Assembly (NCBI GenBank): GCA_964016875.1
Contig: OZ024719.1
Coordinates: 26,665,877-26,729,876, forward strand
DNA length: 64,000 nt
Reading direction: 5' to 3'
Source: Fallopia convolvulus
Lineage: Eukaryota > Streptophyta > Magnoliopsida > Caryophyllales > Polygonaceae
Position numbers and translations under genes: made by a program. The notes under the pieces are model-generated. The model had not been told where the DNA came from. It worked only from the letters and a program-made list of their open reading frames with translations, and made no database searches. Below, one piece after another: positions 21,416 through 33,571 of this stretch. Position 1 is the stretch's first letter. Every line of letters starts with the position of its first letter.

Positions 21416-22734
21416 GGTTGAGGTTAAGAAGTCAAGCTAGTGACTCTAAACGAGCGCTTCTCGGGAGACAACCCGAGCTAGTAGCTTTCTTTTCGTAATT
21501 TTAGTTTGATTTTCTTAGTTTAGCTTAGCTTTTCTCTAACCAATCCCTATCTAGTGTTTTGTGGATTTATGGTGTTGTGCATCCTTCAAAGTTGTGTAGG
21601 ATTTGAGGTGAAATATTTAAATGGAAATATGGGAAAGAAGTTGCATGAGGATGGAGTAAAATTGGCAACCCGAATACTCCCACATCGAGCCCAGGTAAGT
21701 CGGGACCGACATAGGGATGTCGGTCCATGAAGTCGGTCCAACTTGATCCGACTAGTTGGAATGCCAATTTTGCCCTTGACCTAATTTGTCCCCTTCCCCC
21801 ATTAAATACCACCCCCCACCTACCTATCATCTTCATATCAACTACCATACCCAAAACACAACCCCTCTCCCTCAAAAACTCTCAAAGTCGGCCGCCCCTA
21901 CCCTCACCATACTCGATCCACATCCATCCCACTTCATCTCGTTCCAACCACAAAAAGGCCTCCCAAACCCGAATCCAAGTAGAAATCTCGAGTTCAATAT
22001 AGTCCTTCGTCCCCCATCTAGATCTAGATCTAGGAAATTTGAGTTCTAAGTTGCTTATTTGTTCAAAAGTTCAAATACTCTTCGAATCCGGTATGTGTTA
22101 CTCCATCTCTACTTATTTCTTTGAAAATTTTGTGCTTTCATTGCGTAGATTGAGTAATGCCATTTTTGATTGAGAGTTTTAGCTTGAGCATCAATGGTGG
22201 ATTTGCATGATTTGTGAAATTGAGCTTTAAAGTTGTTTATGCATGCTTAGATCCATTTAGAACTTCGATTAGGGATGTTTGATGGTTGAATTTGAAATTT
22301 AAGTGCATGATAGAGTGATTTGGGTTGATTTGAGGTTAGAAGTCAAAGCATGAACTAGGTCGAGATCGATGTACCCAGGAGAGTCGGGCCCGAGTTGTGG
22401 AAGTCGGTCCAGCAAGTCGGACCGAGGTTGAGTAAGTCGAGCCCGACATAGGCTGGAAGTCGATCCTTGTTGTTTTTGCTCTCTTCTTGTGATATCATTT
22501 GGATTCATGTGTTTAATTGTTGGCTATAGCCTAATCATGATGTAGAATGATTATTTGCTTAGCTATTGTTAGAAGATGTCCATGATGATTTATGTTGAAT
22601 TGAGATGCATGTGAGTCTAGAGACTAAGTATGGGGTTCCCTTTGTGTTGAAGTGTTGTTGTGTGTTGATAAGTGCTTTTGTTGGGTTGTATAGAGTTTAT
22701 CTTGGATCCTTTTGTTTGGATGTGTGTAGGTACA
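21416..22734 (+). other. Leader between gag-protease and ORF2 in B2
   Basis: Non-coding. It holds two palindrome clusters (21690-21745 and 22370-22460), a purine-tract look-alike AAGTATGGGGTTCCC near 22626, and a TGTGTGTAG acceptor-like site 5 bases before the ORF2 ATG, suggesting expression from a spliced transcript. Confidence 0.65.
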
Positions 22735-24541
22735 ATGGAGACAAGAGCTTCATCCTCTCATGCGGAAAGGCCAAGGAAGAAGTCCAAGAAGTCAAGGAAA
22801 GAGCCGAAGTTGGAGGATGTCTATTTGGAGGATGACGAGCAAGTGGAGAATTATGAAAGATATATGGCGCTTGAGCACCACACGAGGTGGCTTGATTGGG
22901 AAGCCGTGAGGAAGATGGACATGGATCAAGCCCTTCCAAGATGCTACTCCCACATCGGTCTTAATGGAATGCTAAGGTGGGACAACACTCACTACCCCGC
23001 CCTCACCTCGGAATTTATGGCCACATTCGAGTGCACTTATGATAATGTGGAGGATGAGGAAGGGGCGATCACTTTCCGATTGGGCAACGAGGACCACAAT
23101 CTCACTCTTAGGGATTTGGCTACCTACTTCGGGTTCCCATGCCCAAGAGAAGAGGCCGGAGTCAACAATGAGAAGGTGAACCAAGTGTGGCGTCATGTGG
23201 CCGGGAAGAGTGAGATGGGAAAGGGCGCCTCCACAACCAAGATTGCTAGCCCTCTTTTTCGGGTCATGGTGCGAGTCTTGGGGTGTGCAATCTATGCTCG
23301 TCATGAATTGAGCAAGCCGATGAAGGAGGAGATCATGTTGCTCCATGAGATGCTCTTCAACACCGAGAAGCCCATGAACCTTGCATGGGAGTGGGTCAAG
23401 ATGGTGCGGGACTTCCAAAGTTCCTCTTGGATCTACTTCGGCGGGATGATAGCAAGGCTCGCCATGCGTCTAGGAGTTGATCTTGACAAGTATTCTCCGG
23501 CTCCGAATGGTGTTGAGTTCATGAACATGAAGTATTTCAAGAAGGCCAACATCATCAAGGAGAAGCTCTACATGATTTCCTTGGCCCCTCACTCAAACTA
23601 TGATGGTGTGTCGATCCGGTTAGTGCACAACCTCTATGATCTTTCTCGGTATCAAAATTGTTACCAAGTGTGGGCCGGCAAGCCACACTCATTTGGTGAC
23701 CCCGAAGGTGCAAGAGAGGGGCGGCGACAACAACCTCAACACATTCGGTTTACTTCCCCTCCATCTACACCGGATTCCGACCAAGACAACTTCGTGTTTG
23801 CACCTCGTGGGGAGGACATGGATGTCGATCAAGGGCAAAGTGAAGAAGATGAGCGCCTCCAAGGCTTGATGGCCTACCTCCGAGCCACGCACCATGCTCC
23901 AACACTGGAGGACCGAGGTACATACCAAGTCGGGCCCGACTTCCCTCAACGTCGGTCCACTTCATTCCATGGTGGTGAGGTCCCGAGGCATTATGAACGT
24001 GGAGAAGGGAGCGGTGCAAGGCGAGAGCAAGCTCAAGGTGGCGGTTATGAAGGCTATGCCCAATGGTACGGTCCGGGAATGGTGTTTCCCGAGCAACAAC
24101 AACCGGTGGACATGTCCTTCTTAGCCAACCAAATGGCCCACCTCCAACTTCAGAAAAGAAAATGTTCTCCAAGAGGTCCATCAAGTGAATCTCCAACAAC
24201 AACAAATGAACCAACAACAACAAAAAATGTACCAACAACAACAACAAATGCTTCAACAACAAAGTTCTTTCCAAGTTACCCAACAAGAGATGAACCGAGC
24301 CCTCGGCTACACTAGGCGAGAGGTGGAGGAGCTTAGAGAGGTGAAAGATCAAAGGTGGCGGGTCCAAGATAGCTACAAAACGTGGATGAGCGGGAACTTC
24401 CCTTCCCGTGAGGACCAATGGACACGCCCGGAGCCTCAACTCCAACCACCACCACAAGACTTCTACCAAGAGCAAGTGTACGAGAGGGAGCGGCAAGCAA
24501 GGCTCCAAAGAGGACGTAGACGTGACAACCCCTTCGAGTGA
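22735..24541 (+). pseudogene. B2 downstream ORF (ATHILA ORF1-type protein), one frameshift
   Basis: Starts METRASSSHAERPRKKSKKS and has a basic N-terminus, then ALEHHTRWLDWEAVRKMD, HYPALTSEFMATFECTYDN, TFRLGNEDHNLTLRDLATYF, and a Gln-rich segment. The frame shifts within the A-rich run CAGAAAAGAAAATG near 24150-24162: upstream it is open to 24315, downstream the natural frame continues with poly-Gln and ends RRRDNPFE at 24541. It belongs to the same protein class as the ORF of element A. Function unknown; envelope-like roles have been proposed for this position but I see no clear signal peptide. Confidence 0.75.
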
Positions 24542-26276
24542 TCCTAAACATGCCATTGAAGAATAAGAAAATTGTGAGCTTTTCATACTCTTCTCTCTTG
24601 CTTTTAAGTTTTGATTTCCTTGTTTGATGGGGACATCAAAATTTTAAGTATGGGGTGGGGGTAGGTGTGTTCATGATTTCACTTGTTTATGTTTGCTTAT
24701 TATTTTGAGGATATTTAGTTTGTGTTTCTAGTTTGTATTTGGGGTGTTTGCTTATTGGTTTGTGGTTTGTGGAATGACATGGATGATTAATTTGGTCTAG
24801 AATGGATGAGTTTTTGGTTTTAGAGAAATTTTTGCAAAAAAAAAAAATCCATAAAAAAATTGAAAAATTGTGTTAAAAAACAACAAAAAGATTTTGTGTT
24901 TTGTAGGTTTTGGACTAGAAATTCCCATCTTAGATTGCCAAAATAAAAGCTAATGATGATGTGAGCATGTAAATTCCTTTGCATATTTTTGGATAGTTTA
25001 GCCTCTAAAATGATGTTGCTTTTGATATGATCATGATACCTTGCTTGTTTTATTGAGCATGTGAGTTCTAGGATGAGTTCTTATGCAACTAAGTATGAGT
25101 GACCCTTGTGAGATTGATTTTTGGCCATTTTAGGGATGCTTGATCATATTTGCATATCCCTCATTTTTCTTGTGTAATTAGCTCATTCATGCTTAGTAAA
25201 ACTTGCTATTGCGGTGTTTATCTATTTTCCAAGACCGTCATGAGAATTGTCCTAGCATGGTCACATTGATTTTGAACTTTATTCTTCTAGTCACATAAAT
25301 GTTCCATATTCTACCATGAAGTTATTCCTTTGATTGTATCCCCGTTCTAGCCTAAGCCTTTGTTGAAACTCCTCAAAAATATTATTCCTAGCCTTATATG
25401 ACTTGACCCTCATGGGATTGGACTTTAGAAGAGAGGTTTGGATTGTATTTGAAGAGTTGAGATTCTCTTGGGTTTAAGGGCAAAGAATGGTGTTATGAAT
25501 CATGTGGGTAGTGCATCTTTGTTGTACAAAAATGAAAAGAAAAAAAAAAGAAAAGAAAGAAAGAAAATGTTGGAAATGTAAAGTGGAATGAAAGCAAAGA
25601 GCTTAAGTGAAGAAAATGGTCCGACCGAGTTACAAGCAACATCGGGCCCGATGTCATAAGAAAGTCGGTCCAAATGTAGAAAGTGTTGAAAATCCAACAA
25701 AAAGCATAAGAGCAAAGATGAAGTGGAATGTTAAGTGAAATTTTGGGTTGAAAGGAAAATGTTAAGTCTTTTGGGTGAGTATGAAAGTAATTGTGGAATT
25801 TGGTGAAGTTGGTGAGAGTTTAGGTTGTTCAATCCCCATTATAAGCACCACAAGACCAAATAATTCCCACCTTGAAAAAATACCAAAAGCCCCATTACAA
25901 CCCGGCCGAATGGAACCTCTTTGAGGACCTCCATTGAGCCAAGTTCGAAATTCTTTGTGTACTTTGCATTAGGCATCTCTAGGTGGAGGAATTGGTGATA
26001 TTAGCTTCAATAGTAAAGTCCTTACTTGCATGATTTTTGAGCTTGAGTATTCATTGCTAAACCCAAACACATGATGAGTGAGACACATTCACATATCCCT
26101 AAAGTGAGGCTTAGTTGCATTGAATTTATTCCTTGGAACACTTAATCACGTGTGATGATGTAATCTTGCTTGAATATCGATCACTTGTGCTTAAAATGTG
26201 TTTTCATACGAGGCTTTACTTGAAGATTATGTTTCGGTCTTGCTTACATTGTTGTTGCTTGAGGACAAGCAAGTTT
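24542..26276 (+). other. 3' UTR of B2
   Basis: Collinear with 31971-33571 of B1 from the first base after the stop. It includes TTTTAAGTATGGGGTGGGGG (near 24645), A/G-rich runs (25535-25570), one palindrome doublet (25618-25673) and the CCCGGCCGAATG-like site homologous to the place where B1 entered A. Confidence 0.85.
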
Positions 26277-26291
26277 AAGTATGGGGTATTT
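26277..26291 (+). other. Polypurine tract of B2
   Basis: AAGTATGGGGTATTT directly before LTR3; same as in A (13335-13350 on -). Confidence 0.9.
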
Positions 26292-27694
26292 TGATGTCTC
26301 TCTATTTGGTGGTGTTTTCATATGTGATTTTCTTTGTAAATATGTTTCTTTTTCCCCTTTTCTTGTGCGTTTTGTTCCTTTTTAGCCTAGTTCCCGTATT
26401 TCTATGAGATTCGGAGACTACGCACCTTTTATGTGTTTTGTAGGTAATTTGGCATGAATCAAGGATCGATTTAAAGGAGGGTCGAGACATGGAGCAAAGG
26501 CCGAGCTAAAGCGGGAAAGAGAGGAGCAAGCCATGAAGAAGAACAAGAGAAGCCAACAAAGAAGAAGGTGGAACGAGGTCAGGACCGAGTTGCAACCACA
26601 TCGGGCCCGACTTTGAAGTTTCCAACCTCGGACCGAGATGCACAGTACCTCGGGCCCGAGGTTCCTCCGTGTCGGGCCGAGTCGGTCACCGGACTACTTG
26701 GGCTCCAAGGCACGAATTTGTGAACTTCCACTTTTGCCCCTCATCTAATCTATAAAAGCCCCTCTTGTCTTCTAAGAAAGGGTTCCCTCACACACACACA
26801 AAAAGGGGGGTTCCAAGGGAGCCAAGAGGATACTTGGAGAGCAAGGAGGAAGGAGAAGAGGAGGAAGAGAGAGAGAATCGGCCAAGAGAGAGGAAGGCTT
26901 GATAGGTTTTGTTGATTGTTTAGCTTTGATTTGCTTTGTTCTTGTGGATTTGAAAACCCTTGATTTGAATTTGTGGATTGCTTTGGATTTGAATGAAACC
27001 TTGCTTTGTTTTGAGATTGATTATGATGATTGCTTTCTCTTTTGATTTGATTGCTTTCTTTGCTTGTCACATGGAGTAGATCTCCTTGATCTTGGGTTAT
27101 GGGGGAAAACCCTAGCTAGGTTTAGGCTAGAAACCCCAATTCCATAGCCTTGAGTGTTTGATCTAAGGAACCCACTCTACATAGAGCTACAATTCCTTGC
27201 GAAAGTTGGGAATCAAGGCTTGAGATTGGCAAAGTAGCGAAAGTGAACATGTGTCAATCTCAAGACCTTGCTTCGAAGGGGATTTCCCCATGGATCGAGG
27301 TGTAGATGTGGTTGGAACGAGGGCGAAAGCACTCGATCCTAGTCCGATCATCACTCATTGCCTGAATTGGGGTGGAAAAGCCTTAATCTACTAGGGAAGG
27401 AACCCAAAAGCCCAAGATCTACTTTTAAAATCTTTGAGTTCGACATCCCCAGCTACCTCGGGCCCGACTTACCCAGTGTCGGTCCCGACTTCCTCTTGTC
27501 GCCAACCTCGGGCCCGACGGTGTCGGTCCCGACTGTTTTCTTTGTTTTCCTTTGTTTTATGCTTTCCTTTCTAGCTTCCTAGTATCTAGGCACATCGATC
27601 GAGTAGACTTCCCGAGTGTTCGACACCCACCACGTACTACAACGGGGTCGGGTTATAAATTGTATCTCTTGACCCTCGCATCCGAGAGCGATCA
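26292..27694 (+). repeat. LTR3, 3' LTR of B2
   Basis: 1403 bp, nearly identical to LTR2. The clearest difference is a short deletion of the TGACCTCA-type spacer between two palindromes near 27515. TATA box at 26751-26758. Confidence 0.95.
26751..26758 (+). promoter_or_regulatory. TATA box of LTR3
   Basis: TATAAAAG. In the 3' LTR it could drive read-out transcription into the B1 pol frame that follows 5' to 3' at 27700. Confidence 0.6.
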
Positions 27695-27699
27695 TCCAG
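27695..27699. repeat. Target duplication of B2, right copy (TCCAG)
   Basis: Right-hand partner of 16878-16882, with one C to T change after insertion. Confidence 0.85.
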
Positions 27700-30600
27700 C
27701 AAGAAGATCGACTCCTTTACCACGGACCGAGGTCGAGAGCAACTCGGGACCGACGTACACAAACCTCGATCCGACTCCTCTGCCCAGGACCGAGATTCAC
27801 AACGTCGGGCCCGACATGGTGCCCAAGTCGGTCCAACCAGGAAATGATGCAAGTGAAGTGGGGAAGTCCAAAGAGGTTGATCCAAGCATGATTCAAAGTG
27901 CAACAATTCTTCCATATCCCTCGAATAAGCCGAAAGATGTTGTTGAGAACAAGTTCAAGAGGTTTCTCAAACTCTTGCAAGGCTTGAACATCTCCATCCC
28001 GTTCACCGATGCATTGAGCGAGATGCCATCTTATGCCAAGTTTTTAAAGGAGATTTTGAGCAAGAAGAGGTCCATAGTTGAAATGCAAGATGAGGTCAAG
28101 ACCTTGGAGTTACCACAAAAGCTAGGAGATCCCCGTCGCTTTGCTATAACCATTGGTGTGGGGTCTCAAAACTTCCAAGCCTTGTGTGATCTTGGAGCAA
28201 GCACGAGCATCATTCCTTACACCATATGGAAATCCACATCCATGGGTCTCATAGCTCCGGTCAACATGAGGTTAACGATAGCGGATGGGTCGTCCATCGA
28301 GCCAATTGGTATCGTCGAGGATTATCCCGTTTGCATTGAAGGCCACTATGTCCCAATCGACTTTGTTGTGGTGGACATGATAGAAGTGCCGGGTGAACCG
28401 ATTATACTAGGGAGAAGATTCCTTGCTATGGTTGAGGCAATCATTGATGTAAAAAAGGGCCACTTGTCTCTTGACATTGGAGGAAGAGAGATTGAGTTTT
28501 TCTTTAGGCCAACTTCAAAAGGGACTGTACATAAGGAAGCTAAGATGATCCAAGTTCGTCTTGGATTGCAATGGGAAGCCGTTTCTAAGAAGTCAAGGCC
28601 AAGGGAGCTTAGGTTGAAAGCCACCCCACCACCTAGAGAAATTGAGATAGAGCACCAAGGTCTAGCCCTCAATATGATTGAGCATGAACAATTGGAGGAA
28701 AGGATGTCTTATTTGGAGGTGTTCAAGGCCGAGAAAGAAGAAGTTCAAGCACCACCGGAACCATCTCAAGAACTCAAGGAGCTTCCAAAAGATTTGAGGT
28801 ACGCATTTCTTGGTCCCAACTCTTCTTTACCCGTAATCATAAATGCCAACTTGAATGATGAGGAGGAGTCTAAGTTGTTAGAGGTTCTAAGAAAACATAG
28901 AGGAGCTTTAGGGTATTCACTAGAGGAACTAAAGGGAATCTCTCCCTCAATTTGCATGCATAGGATTTATATGGAGGATAACCATAAACCCACTATTGAA
29001 CCCCAAAGAAGATTAAATCCTAACATGAAAGAAGTGGTAAAGAGTGAAATACTTAGGATGTTGGATGCGGGAATCATCTTCCCAATTTCCGATAGCAAGT
29101 ATGTGAGTCCCGTGCATGTAGTTCCTAAGAAAGGAGGTCTCATCGTTGTGCAAAATGAAAAGGGAGAAATGATACCTATGAGAACCACAACAAAATGGCG
29201 TATGTGTATTGATTACCGTAAGCTTAATAGTGGCACTCGCAAAGACCATTTTCCTCTTCCTTTCATAGACCAAGTCCTAGAAAGATTAGCACAACATGAA
29301 TATTTTTGCTACCTTGACGGGTATAGCGGGTTTTGGCAAATCCCTATTCATCCCGATGATCAAGAGAAGACGACATTCACATGTCCTTATGGGACTTTTG
29401 CCTATAGACGCATGCCTTTTGGTTTATGTAATGCGTCGGCAACATTTCAAAGATGCATGATGTCCATCTTCTCCGATATGGTTGAGGATATAGTAGAAGT
29501 GTTTATGGATGATTTCTCCGTCTATGGTTCCTCATTTGATGTTTGCTTAGCTAACTTAGACAAGGTTTTGACTAGATGTGAGGAGACTAGCTTGGTGCTT
29601 AATTGGGAAAAATGCCACTTCATGGTGAAGGAGGGCATAGTACTAGGACACCTAGTTTCTAGTAGGGGGATAGAAGTAGATAAAGCTAAAGTTGAAATAA
29701 TTGAAAAACTACCTCCTCCCTCTTGTGTTCGTGATGTTAGGAGTTTCTTAGGTCATGCGGGATTTTATAGACGGTTCATCAAGGATTTTTCTAAGATTGC
29801 AAAACCATTGTCTAACCTCTTGATGAAGGATGTGCCCTTTGAATTTTCCGAGGATTGCATGAGTTCTTTTTGTAGGTTGAGAGATGCCTTGATCTCGGCT
29901 CCAATAATGTCGGCACCCGATTGGAATCTTCCATTCGAGGTAATGTGTGATGCTAGTGATTTAGCCGTAGGGGCCGTCCTTGGGCAAAGGAAGGATGGAA
30001 AGTTGCATGCCATCTACTACGCAAGCAAAACTTTGGATGAAAAACTCAGTGCAATTACACAACGACGGAGAAAGAGTTTCTTGCGATAGTGTTTGCATTT
30101 GAGAAATTCCGTTCATCTTGTGGGATCAAAGGTGGTAGTCTTCACGGACCATGCGACAATCAAATACCTCATGAAGAAGAAAGATGCAAAGCCGAGGCTT
30201 CTAAGGTGGATGCTCCTTCTCCAAGAGTTTGACTATGAGATCAAGGACAAAACCGGTGCGGAAAATGTGGTAGCTGATCATCTATCCCGTTTGCCCATTG
30301 AGTACATGTTGGAGATGGAGGATGGTTTGACTATAGATGATTCAAGAGCAGATGAAGTTCTCATGAGCGGAAAGGAGGAAAGGAAGGGTGGATCGATGAA
30401 CCAAGTAAGTCGGGCCCGAGGTCTAGAACATCGGACCGAAGGCAAGGCAAGTACGAGTGAGTTGGGACCGAGGTCTTCAACATCGGGCCCGAGTGACCTG
30501 TGTGTCTGCGAAGCTAGACCGACGTCCAACCATGTCGGGCTCGGTACACTTCAATGTCGATCCGTGGAATAAAGTAAGTTTCCTAACTCGATTTCCATTC

Positions 30601-31970
30601 CTTCTCGTTCTCAATTAATTAATTCTTTCTCCCCCACTTGCCTTCTTTCTATTAGTGTCGTAAGACGAGGAGTTTCCCCTTGGTTTGCGGATTTTACTAA
30701 CTTTGCCGTAGGGGGAGTGATCCCACCAAATTTGTCTTATCAAGCTAGGAAGAAATTCTTACATGATGCTAGACAATATTTTTGGGATGATCCATATCTC
30801 TACAAGGAAGGGCGTGATCAAATCTATAGACGGTGTGTGTCAAGTGAAGAGGTTGAGAGCATAATTCGCCATTGCCATTCCTTGCCTACGGGAGGTCACG
30901 CTAAGAGTTCCAAAACCACTTCAAAAATTCTTCAATGTGGTTATTATTGGCCAACTATGTTCAAGGATGTCCATGATTATGTGAGGAAGTGTGAGGAGTG
31001 CCAAAGAGAGGGGAACCTATCAAGGAGGAATGAGACTCCTCAAACTGGCATTCTAGAAGTTGAGTTATTTGATGTATGGGGTATTGATTTCATGGGACCA
31101 TTTCCCACATCGGGGCCTTACAAGTACATCTTGGTAGCCGTAGACTATGTCTCAAAATGGGTGGAGGCCATACCAACAAGAACCAATGATGCTAGGGTGG
31201 TGATGAAGTTCTTGAAAAGCAACATTCTTGCAAGGTTTGGTGTGCCTAGGGTTCTCATAAGTGATGACGGACCTCATTTCATTGAGAGGTGCTTCGAGAA
31301 TGTGTTGATCAAGTATGGGGTGTCTCATCGAGTTGCTACTCCTTATCATCCTCAAACAAGCGGGCAAGTCGAGGTGTCAAACCGTCAAATCAAGGCTATC
31401 TTGGAGAAGACCGTATCTCGATCAAGGAAAGATTGGGCCTCTAAGCTCGATGATGCACTTTGGGCTTATAGAACCGCCTTCAAGACACCTTTGGGAACTA
31501 CACCCTTCAATCTAGTTTATGGCAAGGCATGTCATCTTCCGGTAGAGCTTGAGCACAAGGCAAAATGGGCACTCAAAGAGATGAATTGGGATATCAACTT
31601 GGCCGGTGAGAAAAGGTTTCTAGAGCTTCATGAGTTGGGGGAATTGAGGTTGAAAGCCTATGAGAACTCCAAGTTGTACAAGGAGAAGACCAAGAAGTGG
31701 CATGATAGGAAGTTGATTCCAAAGACCTATCAAACCGGTGACAAGGTTCTCCTTTTCAATTCAAGGCTTAAACTTTTCCCGGGGAAGTTAAGAACTAGGT
31801 GGAGCGGACCATTTGTGGTCCACCATATCTATGCTCATGGTGCGGTAGACTTGATTGATGAACAAGGACATATTTTCAAAGTAAATGGTCATCGAGTGAA
31901 GAAGTTCTATGACAAGGCCGGTCCAAGCGAAGAAGTTAGAGCCTCATGGGCTCTCGTCCTCGCCAATTGA
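27700..31970 (+). pseudogene. B1 protease-RT-RNaseH-integrase
   Basis: Plus-strand frame from the B2 border to 31970. Protease: ALCDLGASTSIIPYTIW and EPIILGRRFLAM. RT: TTKWRMCIDYRKLN, FCYLDGYSGFWQIPIH, MPFGLCNASATFQRCM, catalytic VFMDDFSVYG, FLGHAGFYRRFI. RNase H: VMCDASDLAVGAVLG and VFTDHATIKYL, with two compensating frameshifts near 30045 and 30115. A linker with an in-frame TAA (30570-30572) follows. Integrase: HCHSLPTGGH with CEECQRE (HHCC), DFMGPFPTSG, SDDGPHF, YHPQTSGQVEVSNRQ (the DDE residues), WTRWSGPFVV-type tail. It is nearly intact, and is the only RT and integrase source in the nest. Confidence 0.9.
30403..30572 (+). other. Palindrome-rich linker between RNase H and integrase of B1
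   Basis: Inside the pol frame lies a stretch with TCGGGCCCGA (near 30411 and 30483), TCGGACCGA and TTGGGACCGA motifs that ends in an in-frame TAA (30570-30572). Intact Athila pol has no such stretch that I recall. It looks like a secondary gain of the same doublets found in the LTRs and UTRs. Confidence 0.6.
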
Positions 31971-33571
31971 TCCTAAACATGCCATTGAAGAATAAGAAAT
32001 TGTGAGCTTTTCATACTCTTCTCTCTTACTTTTAAGTTTTGGTTTCCTTGTTTGATGGGGACATCAAAATTTTAAGTATGGGGTGGGGGTAAGTGTGTTC
32101 ATGATTTCACTTGTTTATGTTTGTTTGTTATTTTGAGGATATTTAGTTTGTGTTTCTAGTTTGTATTTGGGATGTTTGTTTCTTGGTTTGTGGTTGATGA
32201 AAGACATGGATGATTAATTTGGTCTTGAATGGATGAGTATTTGTTTTTGGTTTTAGAGAAATTTTTGCAAAATTCAAAAAAAAAATTTGAAAAATTGTGT
32301 TAAAAACAACAAAAAGATTTTGTGTTTTGTAGGTTTTGGACTAGAAATTACCATCTTAGATTGCCAAAATAAAAGCTAATGATGATGTGAGCATGTAAAT
32401 TCCTTTGCATATTTTTGGATAGTTTAGCCTCTAAAATGATGTTGCTTTTGATGTGATCATGATATCTTGCTTGTTTTATTGAACATGTGAGTTCTAGGAT
32501 GAGTTCTTATGCAACTAAGTATGAGTGACCCTTGTGAGATTGATTTTTGGCCATTTTAGGGATGCTTGTTCATATTTGCATATCCCTCATGTTTCTTGTG
32601 TGATTAGCTCATTCATGCTTAGTAAAACTTGCTATTGCGGTGTTTATCTATTTTCCAAGACCGTCATGAGAATTGTCCTAGCATGGTCACATTGATTTTG
32701 AACTTTATTCTTCTAGTCACATAAATGTTCCATATCCTACCATGAAGTTAATCCTTTGTTTGTAGCCCCGTTCTAGCCTAAGCCTTTGTTTGAAACTCCT
32801 CAAAAATATTATTCCTAGCCTTATATGACTTGACCCTTATGGGATTGGACTTTAGAAGAGAGGTTGGGATTGTATTTGAAGAGTTGAGATTCTCTTGGAT
32901 TTAAGGGCAAAGAATGGTGTTATGAATCATGTGGGTAGTGCATCTTTGTTGTACAAAAATGAAAAAGAAAGAAAAGAAAGAAAGAAAATGTTGGAAATGT
33001 AAAGTGGAATAAAGCAAAGAGCTTAAGTGAAGAAATTGGTCCGACCGAGTTACAAGCAACATCGGCCCGATGTCATAAGAAAGTCGGTCCAAATGTAGAA
33101 AGTGTTGAAAATCCAACAAAAAGCCTAAGAGCAAAGATGAAGTGGAATGTTAAGTGAAATTTTGGGTTGAAAGGAAAATGTTAAGTCTTTTGGGTGAGTG
33201 TGAAAGTAATTGTGGAATTTTGGTGAAGTTGGTGAGAGTTTAGGTTGTTCAATCCCCATTGAAAGCACCACGAGACCAAATAATTCCCACCTTGAGAAAT
33301 ACCAAAAGCCCCATTACAACCCGACCGAATGGAACCTCTTTGAGGACCTCCATTGAGCCAAGTTCGAAATATTTTGTGTACTTTGCATTAGGCATCTCTA
33401 GGTGGAGGAATTAGTGATATTAGCTTCAATAGTAAAGTCCTTACTTGCATGATTTTTGAGCTTGAGTGTTCATTGCTAAACCCAAACACATGATGAGTGA
33501 TACACATTCACATATCCCTAAAGTGAGGCTTAGTTGCATTGACTTTATTCCTTGGAACACTTAATCATGTG
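31971..33571 (+). other. 3' UTR of B1
   Basis: Begins at the integrase stop with TGATCCTAAACATGCCATTG, exactly as the 3' UTR of B2 begins at its own ORF stop (24540). It holds TTTTAAGTATGGGGTGGGGG (near 32072) and one palindrome doublet (33038-33092). It breaks off at about 33572 in a jump into LTR sequence. Confidence 0.85.

Larger units (their letters stand above)
16883..27694 (+). mobile_element. Athila-lineage element B2, gag-protease plus ORF2, inserted in B1
   Basis: LTR2 (16883-18292), primer site 18300-18317, gag-protease (18536-21415), downstream ORF (22735-24541), 3' UTR, purine tract, LTR3 (26292-27694). The target duplication is CCCAG (16878-16882) and TCCAG (27695-27699), one mismatch, and the uninterrupted site is visible in B2 itself near 20030. 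The element is 10.8 kb and lacks RT, RNase H and integrase entirely. The two LTRs are nearly identical, so it is the youngest layer. Confidence 0.95.

Noticed and set aside
23765..24586. 273-codon minus-strand frame
   Set aside because: It is antisense to the Athila downstream ORF of B2, which has the family motifs. The antisense frame has a Leu/His-rich low-complexity composition and is a shadow.
27552..27699. Start of the B1 pol protein inside the LTR
   Set aside because: The open frame runs back into LTR3 by chance. The true coding continues from gag at 16882, and LTR3 belongs to B2.
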